A DNA stretch of 6,589 bases from JAUVKT01 sp964634565 (GTDB lineage: Bacteria; Bacteroidota; Bacteroidia; Bacteroidales; VadinHA17). The notes below the pieces were generated by a model. The model did not search any database. It saw only the letters and a program-made list of their open reading frames with translations, and was not told where the DNA came from. Both the position numbers and the translations under genes were made by a program. Shown here piece after piece: positions 1-5,152 of this stretch. Within the stretch, counting starts at the first letter, position 1, and every line of letters starts with the position of its first letter. The stretch covers positions 1 to 6,589 of the forward strand of contig CAZWLP010000106.1 of the NCBI GenBank assembly GCA_964634565.1, written 5' to 3'.

Positions 1-73
1 CATCCTTATTAAATATTATGGCCCGCGATGAGGTTGTTCCCTGGTCAAGAGCAAGGACATATTTTTGTTTCAT
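1..73 (-). CDS. glpK: Glycerol kinase, N-terminal 24 codons (runs off the left edge)
   Basis: Read on the minus strand from the ATG at 73-71, the frame stays open to base 1 and gives a protein beginning MKQKYVLALDQGTTSSRA, followed by IIFNKD. The ALDQGTTSSRAIIF stretch is the N-terminal phosphate-1 loop of FGGY-family glycerol kinases and matches the start of known GlpK proteins almost residue for residue. The enzyme is cytoplasmic and converts glycerol plus ATP to glycerol 3-phosphate. Only the first beta-hairpin of the ATPase fold is here; the rest lies to the left of the window. The gene is divergent from everything else in the window. A 7-bp repeat array (88-117) sits only about 15 bases upstream of its start codon, inside its leader or promoter. 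Nothing suggests a functional link to the maltose genes. Confidence 0.92.
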   Translation of the reverse strand, partial: MKQKYVLALDQGTTSSRAIIFNKD

Positions 74-87
74 AATCACAAGATACA

Positions 88-117
88 GACAAAGGACGAA
101 AGACAAAAGACAAAGGG
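88..117 (+). repeat. Heptamer array, left copy (GACAAAR x4)
   Basis: Four tandem 7-bp units, GACAAAG, GACGAAA, GACAAAA and GACAAAG, followed by GG. The period is exactly seven. The same heptamer occurs reverse-complemented at 607-634, so the two arrays bracket the four-helix-bundle gene as an imperfect inverted repeat. It recurs at 2357-2391 and 2444-2457. On the minus strand each unit reads YTTTGTC and so carries TTTG, the core of Bacteroidota promoter elements, just upstream of glpK; whether that matters is unknown. Confidence 0.85.
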
Positions 118-138
118 CACAGGAAAACTTGGCCAAAC

Positions 139-169
139 TTTGAAAACTAGTCCAATCTTTGTAATTTAT
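139..169 (+). promoter_or_regulatory. Possible Bacteroidota-type promoter for the four-helix-bundle gene
   Basis: TTTG at 139-142 is followed, 19 bases later, by TAATTTAT at 162-169, a partial match to the Bacteroidota -7 element TAnnTTTG (four of six fixed bases). The spacing is right for the -33/-7 pair. Transcription would start around 175, leaving about 30 bases of leader before the ATG at 205 but almost none before the ATG at 181. AT-rich DNA gives such matches by chance, so this is weak. Confidence 0.25.
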
Positions 170-204
170 GCCTGGATAAAATGTTTAATAAAAGCTGTAT
201 TATT

Positions 205-555
205 ATGAGTAATTTCAAAAATCTCCGTGTATGGGATAAAGCAATTAATCTTGCCAAAAAAATATATTTATTAAGCGCTGATGGCGATCTTGCTAAGGAT
301 TTTGGGTTTCGTGATCAGATAAGACGATCTTCAGTTAGTATTGCCAGTAATATCGCTGAAGGTGATGAATCCGGAACAGATAAAATGGCAAACAAATTTT
401 TTCATATAGCCAAGGGATCTTCCGCTGAACTATATACCCAGATAATAATTGCAGAAAAGATAGGCTATTTAAACTCCGAGGAGAAAGAAGATATGTTAAG
501 CGAATGTGAATCTATTTCCGGAATGCTATATCGTCTTATTGAATCCAGGAAATAA
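205..555 (+). CDS. Four-helix-bundle protein, 23S rRNA intervening-sequence (IVP/S23) family
   Basis: This 116-residue protein has the hallmarks of the family annotated as four helix bundle protein or 23S-rRNA-IVP. They are an N-terminal FKNLRVWDKAINLAKKIY helix (residues 4-21), the conserved DQIRRSSVSIASNIAEG block (37-53), the IAKGSSAELYTQ block (68-79) and a closing helix to residue 116. The family, related to the bAvd accessory protein of diversity-generating retroelements, forms small oligomeric helical bundles with a basic surface thought to bind nucleic acid; its cellular role is not established. An in-frame ATG at 181 would add eight residues (MFNKSCII), but family members usually begin right before the F-x-x-L-x-VW motif, so 205 is preferred. 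There is no obvious ribosome binding site. No reverse transcriptase, variable repeat or rRNA lies nearby. The gene is closely bracketed by inverted heptamer arrays, which suggests it travels with them. Confident about family, ignorant about function. Confidence 0.9.
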   Translation: MSNFKNLRVWDKAINLAKKIYLLSADGDLAKDFGFRDQIRRSSVSIASNIAEGDESGTDKMANKFFHIAKGSSAELYTQIIIAEKIGYLNSEEKEDMLSECESISGMLYRLIESRK

Positions 556-606
556 GCAGTTCTCATTGACAAGTATTGTCGTTTTATACTACTAAGTCTA
601 GTATCC

Positions 607-634
607 TTTAGTCTTTTGTCCTTTGTCCTTGGTC
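607..634 (-). repeat. Heptamer array, right copy, inverted
   Basis: On the plus strand the units are TTTAGTC, TTTTGTC, CTTTGTC and CTTGGTC; reverse-complemented they read GACCAAG, GACAAAG, GACAAAA, GACTAAA and then GG. Aligned without gaps to the array at 88-117, about 23 of 28 bases agree. It begins about 50 bases after the stop of the four-helix-bundle gene. In a transcript covering both arrays, they could pair to enclose the gene. The plus strand continues straight into ATCCC, and GTCATCCC also occurs near the heptamers at 2400. Confidence 0.8.
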
Positions 635-671
635 ATCCCATACTTATTAGGTCTTTTCTTATTAGAATGAA

Positions 672-703
672 TCTAAATAATAAAATTCTTCATTTTATTT
701 AGA
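672..703. repeat. AT-rich inverted repeat upstream of the maltose operon
   Basis: TCTAAATAA at 672-680 is the exact reverse complement of TTATTTAGA at 695-703. Nested inside is an alternative pairing, AATAAAAT (679-686) with ATTTTATT (692-699) over a 5-base loop. It ends six bases before the LacI-like site. It might be a weak terminator separating the four-helix-bundle unit from the operon, or a binding site for a dimeric regulator; the sequence does not decide. Confidence 0.5.
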
Positions 704-708
704 GGTTC

Positions 709-722
709 CGAAAACGTTTGAA
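709..722. promoter_or_regulatory. Candidate LacI-family operator upstream of the sugar transporter
   Basis: The site centres on the 8-bp palindrome AAACGTTT (712-719). With CG at the centre, it matches the LacI/CcpA pattern TGNAANCGNTNNCA at most fixed positions, missing the first T and the C near the end. It lies about 125 bases before the transporter ATG. LacI-family regulators commonly control maltose phosphorylase operons in Bacteroidota, which makes the position sensible, but no regulator gene is in the window and a single short match is weak. Confidence 0.3.
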
Positions 723-846
723 ACAACCCCCTCCGGAATAAGATGCCGGGAAACATCTAACTACGCTGATTATAAATGATATATGATACAGGTTTTTGCG
801 TATTTTTAACACTGGTTTTAAGAAATAAGTATAAAAATATTTATAT

Positions 847-2376
847 ATGGAGTCCAGTGTAAAATTAAAGCCGAAACTTAGCTTCTGGCAAATATGGAAC
901 ATGAGTTTTGGTTTCCTGGGTATACAGTTTGGTTTTGCCCTGCAGAACGGCAACGTAAGTCGTATTTTTCAGACCCTTGGTGCTGAGATCGACCAGATTC
1001 CGATACTATGGATCGCAGCCCCTGTAACGGGTCTGATTATTCAGCCGATAATTGGTCATATGAGCGATAAGACCTGGGGCCGTATGGGGCGTCGCCGCCC
1101 TTACTTTATGCTTGGCGCCATAATGGCATCTATTGCTCTGATCTTTATGCCTAACTCACCATCTCTCTGGATCGCAGTAGGTATGCTATGGATAATGGAT
1201 GCATCAATTAATATCTCGATGGAGCCCTTCAGGGCCTTTGTTGGTGATATGCTACCCGATCGCCAGAGGACACTGGGATTTACCATGCAGAGCTTCTTTA
1301 TCGGCATAGGCGCCTTTGTTGCATCATGGATGCCCTATATCCTTACCAACTGGTTTAATATATCCAATACAGCTCCCCAGGGACAGATACCCGATACGGT
1401 AAAGTTTTCATTCTATGCCGGCGGCGTAGTACTTCTTATCTCGGTTCTGTATACCGTATTTTCAACTAAGGAATATTCGCCCGAAGAGCTGCGTAGCTTT
1501 GAGGATAATACCCTGCATAGCGAAGATGATGTAAGCGATAGTGTTTCGCCTGCCCCCCTTTATGTGCGCAGAGGTGTTATCTGGACCCTTATTGGCGTAG
1601 TATTGGCTTTGCCGGTAATATTTTTTGAGCTGGAGAAAGAGATTTATATTCTGGCGGGTGGATTGGCAGTATTCGGAATACTGCAGCTTCTCAGCGGACT
1701 GCTGATATCGCTGGAGAGGGATAAATCAGGCCTGGTTTCAATAATCACCGACCTGTATAGAATGCCCAAAACCATGGGGCAGCTGGCTATCGTTCAGTTC
1801 TTCTCATGGTTTGCGCTGTTCTCGATGTGGATATATACCACAGCAGCAGTAACATCAAGGATATACGGTACTTCTGATACCACGTCAGAGCTGTATAATC
1901 AGGGGGCTAACCTGGTAAGTGGCATGTTTGGCTGGTATAACCTCTTTGCTGCTGCATTCGGACTGCTGCTGCTTCCATGGCTTGCAAAAATATTTAACCG
2001 CAAAATAACTCACTCCATATCACTTGTTATTGGTGGACTGGGACTGTTATCAATATTTATTATTAAGGAGCCGGGGATGCTGATATGGTCGATGATAGGT
2101 ATTGGAATGGCCTGGGCAAGCATACTGGCAATGCCATATGCCATACTTACCGGTTCTCTTCCTCAGAATAAGATGGGAGTGTATATGGGGATCTTTAATT
2201 TCTTTATCGTGATACCCCAGATTCTGGCAGCCACAATATTGGGCTTTATGGTCAGAACAGTTTTTAACCACGAATCAGTATATGCCCTGGTAGCCGGTGG
2301 AGTATCGCTTATGATAGCAGCGGTTTTGATATTGTTTGTGGATGATGTGGAAACGGGACTAAAGACTAAAGACTAA
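847..2376 (+). CDS. MFS sugar:cation symporter, SLC45/GPH-like, probably a maltose importer
   Basis: This 509-residue, very hydrophobic protein has about twelve membrane segments and a charged central loop (about residues 205-242, including SFEDNTLHSEDD) separating two six-helix halves. The start KPKLSFWQIWNMSFGF followed by LGIQFGFALQNGNVSRIF (about 8-41), and the loop 2-3 motif with GHMSDKTWGRMGRRRPY (70-86), are typical of bacterial SLC45/GPH-type transporters found beside maltose phosphorylase genes. It should sit in the inner membrane and import maltose or a small alpha-glucoside with protons or sodium. Substrate is inferred from the next gene, not from the protein itself. The ATG at 847 gives the normal family N-terminus; the leader is AT-rich without a Shine-Dalgarno site. 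The last residues, LKTKD, and the TAA stop are encoded by the heptamer repeat that starts at 2357, so the native C-terminus may have been replaced by repeat sequence. Confidence 0.88.
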   Translation: MESSVKLKPKLSFWQIWNMSFGFLGIQFGFALQNGNVSRIFQTLGAEIDQIPILWIAAPVTGLIIQPIIGHMSDKTWGRMGRRRPYFMLGAIMASIALIFMPNSPSLWIAVGMLWIMDASINISMEPFRAFVGDMLPDRQRTLGFTMQSFFIGIGAFVASWMPYILTNWFNISNTAPQGQIPDTVKFSFYAGGVVLLISVLYTVFSTKEYSPEELRSFEDNTLHSEDDVSDSVSPAPLYVRRGVIWTLIGVVLALPVIFFELEKEIYILAGGLAVFGILQLLSGLLISLERDKSGLVSIITDLYRMPKTMGQLAIVQFFSWFALFSMWIYTTAAVTSRIYGTSDTTSELYNQGANLVSGMFGWYNLFAAAFGLLLLPWLAKIFNRKITHSISLVIGGLGLLSIFIIKEPGMLIWSMIGIGMAWASILAMPYAILTGSLPQNKMGVYMGIFNFFIVIPQILAATILGFMVRTVFNHESVYALVAGGVSLMIAAVLILFVDDVETGLKTKD

Positions 2377-2391
2377 GGACAAAAGACTAAA
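2357..2391 (+). repeat. Heptamer array overlapping the transporter's 3' end
   Basis: Five exact-period units, GACTAAA, GACTAAA, GACTAAG, GACAAAA and GACTAAA, followed by GGG. This is the family flanking the four-helix-bundle gene. Because seven is not a multiple of three, consecutive GACTAAA units place TAA in successive reading frames; one of these is the transporter's stop codon (2374-2376). Confidence 0.85.
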
Positions 2392-2399
2392 GGGTGATT

Positions 2400-2437
2400 G
2401 TCATCCCGAAAGAGACCAAAGGTCGACGAGGGATCTG
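2400..2437 (+). repeat. GTCATCCC...GGGATCTG hairpin element
   Basis: ATCCC at 2403-2407 pairs with GGGAT at 2430-2434, and inside it GACC (2414-2417) pairs with GGTC (2421-2424) over an AAA loop. GTCATCCCGA...GAGGGATCT resembles an interspersed intergenic motif I associate with Bacteroidota genomes, from memory. It sits between two heptamer blocks (2357-2391 and 2444-2457), as if inserted within one array. Confidence 0.55.
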
Positions 2438-2443
2438 TAGAGG

Positions 2444-2457
2444 GACAAAAGACAAAA
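2444..2457 (+). repeat. Two further heptamer units (GACAAAA x2)
   Basis: GACAAAA is repeated twice in perfect tandem and followed by GG, as at the ends of the other heptamer arrays. The GG merges directly into the first GTTGAAANN unit at 2459, so the two repeat families abut without a spacer. Confidence 0.7.
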
Positions 2458-2458
2458 G

Positions 2459-2494
2459 GTTGAAATAGTTGAATATGTTGAAAAGGTTGAAAAT
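2459..2494 (+). repeat. Nonamer array GTTGAAANN x4
   Basis: Four tandem 9-bp units: GTTGAAATA, GTTGAATAT, GTTGAAAAG and GTTGAAAAT. Their reverse complement, TTTCAAC, is the linker between the hairpins at 2512-2608. AAATAGTTGAA (2463-2473) is an exact complement of TTCAACTATTT (2555-2565), and AAAGGTTGA (2455-2463, again 2482-2490) is an exact complement of TCAACCTTT (2604-2612). The array is therefore the left arm of a larger inverted structure whose right arm is the hairpin array. Confidence 0.8.
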
Positions 2495-2511
2495 AAAACT
2501 TATTAAACCAC

Positions 2512-2608
2512 CTGTGCGAAGCACAGTTTCAACCACTGACTGCGAAGCAGTCATTTCAACTATTTGCGGAGCAAATATCTCAACTATTTGCGGAGCAAAT
2601 ATCTCAAC
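2512..2608 (+). repeat. Array of four mini-hairpins with GC-GNA-GC cores and TTTCAAC linkers
   Basis: There are four perfect hairpins, each with a 3-base loop: CTGTGC-GAA-GCACAG (2512-2526), TGACTGC-GAA-GCAGTCA (2537-2553), TATTTGC-GGA-GCAAATA (2561-2577) and an identical copy at 2585-2601. Each is followed by a linker TTTCAAC or TCTCAAC (2527-2533, 2554-2560, 2578-2584, 2602-2608), and the last three start 24 bases apart. The outer stem sequence differs among hairpins 1, 2 and 3 while pairing is kept, whereas the GCGNAGC core is constant. GCGAAGC is known as an exceptionally stable DNA mini-hairpin. The spacing and short linkers rule out CRISPR. No protein is plausibly encoded, although the minus strand is open and would give a VEIFAPQI-type repeat. 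Confidence 0.85.
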
Positions 2609-2615
2609 CTTTACA

Positions 2616-2682
2616 GGGTGAACAGAATAAATTAGGACTGAACAAATAGGGTAAACAGAATAAGGAAAGTAAACAGTACATA
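2616..2682 (+). repeat. Degenerate GGTAAACAGAATAA-like tandem repeat
   Basis: Four imperfect units of about 14-17 bases: GGGTGAACAGAATAA (2616), GGACTGAACAAATA (2635), GGGTAAACAGAATAAGG (2649) and AAAGTAAACAGTACATA (2666). They share a core (G)TRAACARAATA and run up to the leader of the phosphorylase gene. There is no purine-rich ribosome site other than AGGAAAG at 2663-2669, about 20 bases from the ATG and too far for a classic site. Confidence 0.5.
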
Positions 2683-2736
2683 TAGAATGAATAAGAATCT
2701 GAAAATAGACGAGTGGAAGATAATAGAAGAAGGATT
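2682..2736 (+). other. Left copy of a 55-base duplicated contig end
   Basis: These 55 bases are identical to 2837-2891 and end exactly where the Ns begin. They contain a first copy of the maltose phosphorylase start (ATG at 2687-2689) and its first 16 codons. This is most likely the end of one contig overlapping the next, and not a second gene copy. Confidence 0.85.
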
Positions 2737-2836
2737 NNNNNNNNNNNNNNNNNNNNNNNNNNNNNNNNNNNNNNNNNNNNNNNNNNNNNNNNNNNNNNNN
2801 NNNNNNNNNNNNNNNNNNNNNNNNNNNNNNNNNNNN
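2737..2836. other. Scaffold gap, 100 unknown bases
   Basis: Exactly 100 Ns, a conventional placeholder for a gap of unknown size. With 55 identical bases on both sides, the simplest reading is that the two contigs overlap and the true sequence has no gap; a real tandem duplication or a small insertion cannot be excluded. The two ATG copies are 155 bases apart, not a multiple of three, so any reading frame carried across the Ns is meaningless. Confidence 0.95.
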
Positions 2837-2891
2837 ATAGAATGAATAAGAATCTGAAAATAGACGAGTGGAAGATAATAGAAGAAGGATT
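2837..2891 (+). other. Right copy of the 55-base duplicated contig end
   Basis: Identical to 2682-2736 and starting at the first base after the Ns. It holds the ATG (2842-2844) used for the phosphorylase gene and runs without interruption into the rest of it. A length of 55 equals a k-mer size commonly used by de Bruijn graph assemblers, which fits an unmerged overlap. Confidence 0.85.
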
Positions 2892-5151
2892 TGATCCTGC
2901 TTATAACCGTGCATCGGAAAGTCTGTTTTCCATTGGTAACGGCCATATGGGCCAGAGAGCTAATTTCGAAGAGTCCTATACAGGAGATACACATCAGGGA
3001 AGCTATATAGCAGGTATTTATTATCCCGATAAGACAAGGGTGGGATGGTGGAAAAACGGATACCCCGAGTATTTTGCCAAGGTGCTTAACTCACCCAGCT
3101 GGACAGGTATTTTTGTAAAGATCGAAGACGAAGAACTGGACCTTGCGCATTGTGAGATTGAGTCCTTTCGCCGTGAGCTTAACATGAAGCACGGAACACT
3201 TACCAGGACCTTTACCTGCAGGATGAAGTCCGGCATAAGGATAAGCGTCGAAGCTCTTCGTTTTATCAGCATGGCCGATTACGAAGCAGGGGCCATAAGG
3301 TATTCCCTGTCGCTGCTGGAGGGTGAAGGTGATGTGGAGATAAGGTCCTCGGTAAATGCCGATGTTGTAAATAAGGACTCAAACTACGGCGAATATTTCT
3401 GGAAAGAGATTGCCAGGAGCGCCGATAACGGTGCATCGGTAATAGTTACTTCAACGAGAAAGACAAAGTTTCATGTTGCCTTTGCAATGAGTAACACCTG
3501 TATTGTTAACGGTAATATTATAAATAAGGGAGAGAAGATAGAGAATGGAGAAAGGTATATTTCGCGCAGGTGCATAGCATCGCTGAAGAAGGGCGATAAT
3601 ATCACTGTTGAGAAATATGTTGCCGTACTGTCATCACAAAATCATCCCCAGGAAGACCTTGAGAGCCTGGCAATAAAAAAGGTTAACAAGATAGCTGACC
3701 GTGGATTTGAGCTTATGCTGGGAGATCATATCGATGCATGGGCAGAGAAGTGGGAAGCAAGCGATGTGCATATTGAAGGTGATGCAGCCGCCCAGCAGGG
3801 CATCAGGTTTAATATTTTTCACCTCTTTCAGACCTATACAGGCGATGACCCCAGGCTGAATATCGGGCCAAAAGGATTTACCGGAGAGAAATACGGGGGT
3901 AGCACCTACTGGGATACAGAGGCATTTGGCCTGCCTTTCTACCTTAACACCACACCCTCAGATGTGGCCCGTAACCTGCTTATTTACAGACATAATCATC
4001 TCGAAAAAGCAATAGAAAATGCCGCTAAACTGGGATTTAATAAGGGCGCTGCCCTCTATCCCATGGTGACAATGAATGGGGAGGAGTGCCATAATGAGTG
4101 GGAGATAACCTTCGAAGAGATTCATAGAAACGGAGCAATAGCCTTTGCAATAAAAAGATATATCGATCATACGGGCGACGAGGATTACCTGGCCGAATAC
4201 GGACTTGAAGTACTTATCGCCATATCTCGTTTCTGGAGCCAGAGAGTAAACTTTTCAGAAAAGCGACAGCTCTATGTTATACTGGGTGTTACCGGACCTA
4301 ATGAGTATGAAAATAATGTCAATAATAACTGGTACACCAATAAAATGGCTGTCTGGACCCTCGACTATACCCTTGAGTCACTTAAGAGGCTAAGGGAAAA
4401 ATCAGAGTCAGACTATGCTGCGATAATTAAAAAGACAGACCTGAAGTCATCAGAGACCGACAGGTGGAAAGATATTATCGACAGGATGTACTACCCCGAA
4501 GATAAAGAAAATAAGATCTTTTTACAGCAGGACGGATATATGGATAAGGAACAGATTACATCCGACGAACTGGATCCGGCCGAACGACCGATAAACCAGA
4601 ACTGGTCGTGGGACAGGATACTCAGGTCGTGCTTTATAAAACAGGCCGATGTGCTGCAGGGAATATATAACTTTGAGAACGAGTTCGATCGCGAGACAAA
4701 GAAGCGTAACTTCGACTTTTATGAACCACGTACCCTCCACGAATCATCACTCTCTCCCAGCATATACTCAATAATAGCCAGCCAGATAGGCTATGTCGAC
4801 AAGGCCTATGATCTATACCTCAGGACAGCACGACTCGATATTGAGGATATTAACAGGGAAGTAAACGAAGGACTGCATATCACAAGTATGGCAGGTACAT
4901 GGCTCTCTATTGTTGAGGGATTCGGAGGGATGAGGGTAAGAGATAATAAGCTGCATCTTAATCCCGTTATCCCTGACGCATGGAAGAGCTTTTCCTTTAA
5001 GATGAGGTTCAGAAATAACCTTATAGAGGTAACTACCTCTAACAGCACTGTAACAATAAATAATCTTTCTGATAATGTTATCCCGCTTGTTATTGGCAAC
5101 AGGGATTACAGCGTTAAAGCACATAAAACCGAACAATTCAATACCTTATAA
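2842..5151 (+). CDS. Maltose phosphorylase, glycoside hydrolase family 65
   Basis: This 769-residue cytoplasmic enzyme should convert maltose and phosphate to glucose and beta-D-glucose 1-phosphate. Visible family features are SIGNGHMGQR in the N-terminal beta-sandwich (30-39), YWDTE (356-360), the loop HNEWEITFE (417-425), the catalytic block GPNEYENNVNNNWYTN with the general acid Glu488, HESSLSPS (633-640), and LHITSMAGTW around His679. The NNVNNNWYTN sequence and the HNEWEITFE loop, which governs acceptor specificity in GH65, point to maltose and not trehalose or kojibiose. Length is normal for the family. The start is the ATG at 2842, which gives MNKNLKIDEWKI; an upstream in-frame GTG at 2713 is only reached through the Ns and gives unrelated residues. 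A repeat-filled interval separates it from the transporter gene, and one base separates it from the GH13 gene, so it is surely co-transcribed with the latter. The symbol malP or mapA would suit but naming varies. Confidence 0.93.
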   Translation: MNKNLKIDEWKIIEEGFDPAYNRASESLFSIGNGHMGQRANFEESYTGDTHQGSYIAGIYYPDKTRVGWWKNGYPEYFAKVLNSPSWTGIFVKIEDEELDLAHCEIESFRRELNMKHGTLTRTFTCRMKSGIRISVEALRFISMADYEAGAIRYSLSLLEGEGDVEIRSSVNADVVNKDSNYGEYFWKEIARSADNGASVIVTSTRKTKFHVAFAMSNTCIVNGNIINKGEKIENGERYISRRCIASLKKGDNITVEKYVAVLSSQNHPQEDLESLAIKKVNKIADRGFELMLGDHIDAWAEKWEASDVHIEGDAAAQQGIRFNIFHLFQTYTGDDPRLNIGPKGFTGEKYGGSTYWDTEAFGLPFYLNTTPSDVARNLLIYRHNHLEKAIENAAKLGFNKGAALYPMVTMNGEECHNEWEITFEEIHRNGAIAFAIKRYIDHTGDEDYLAEYGLEVLIAISRFWSQRVNFSEKRQLYVILGVTGPNEYENNVNNNWYTNKMAVWTLDYTLESLKRLREKSESDYAAIIKKTDLKSSETDRWKDIIDRMYYPEDKENKIFLQQDGYMDKEQITSDELDPAERPINQNWSWDRILRSCFIKQADVLQGIYNFENEFDRETKKRNFDFYEPRTLHESSLSPSIYSIIASQIGYVDKAYDLYLRTARLDIEDINREVNEGLHITSMAGTWLSIVEGFGGMRVRDNKLHLNPVIPDAWKSFSFKMRFRNNLIEVTTSNSTVTINNLSDNVIPLVIGNRDYSVKAHKTEQFNTL

Positions 5152-5152
5152 T

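Larger units (their letters stand above)
635..846 (+). other. Leader region of the maltose operon; no gene seen
   Basis: I find no convincing coding sequence between the right heptamer array and the transporter start. The stretch is AT-rich, contains the inverted repeat and operator candidate listed separately, and has a pyrimidine-rich patch at about 725-735. The best -7-like element is TATTTTTA at 801-808 (five of six fixed bases of TAnnTTTG), about 40 bases ahead of the ATG at 847, but it lacks a well-placed TTTG upstream, so the promoter is not located with confidence. Confidence 0.4.

Noticed and set aside
129..136. TTGGCCAA palindrome as an operator
   Set aside because: A single 8-bp palindrome without a second copy or a recognisable regulator motif is expected by chance.
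181..204. ATG at 181 as the start of the four-helix-bundle gene
   Set aside because: It adds MFNKSCII ahead of the usual family start, and the possible promoter would leave almost no leader. It remains possible but is less likely than 205.
205..634. Diversity-generating retroelement, because the protein resembles bAvd
   Set aside because: No reverse transcriptase, template repeat or variable target gene occurs in the window, and the sequence fits the solo IVP-type family.
2512..2608. CRISPR array
   Set aside because: Linkers are about 7-10 bases and nearly identical, the paired parts vary instead, and no cas gene is present.
2713..2841. Upstream extension of the maltose phosphorylase from a GTG at 2713
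   Set aside because: It runs through the 100 Ns, uses a different frame from the first copy of the start, and gives residues foreign to the family. The ATG at 2842 yields the expected N-terminus.
2387..2914. Minus-strand open frame with VEIFAPQI repeats
   Set aside because: It is a read-through of the repeat arrays and the N gap. The repeated residues are just the translated hairpin and linker DNA, and no known domain or sensible start is visible.
5075..5152. Upstream start of the GH13 gene at 5075
   Set aside because: It overlaps the end of the phosphorylase gene and puts 26 unrelated residues ahead of an excellent lipoprotein signal peptide.
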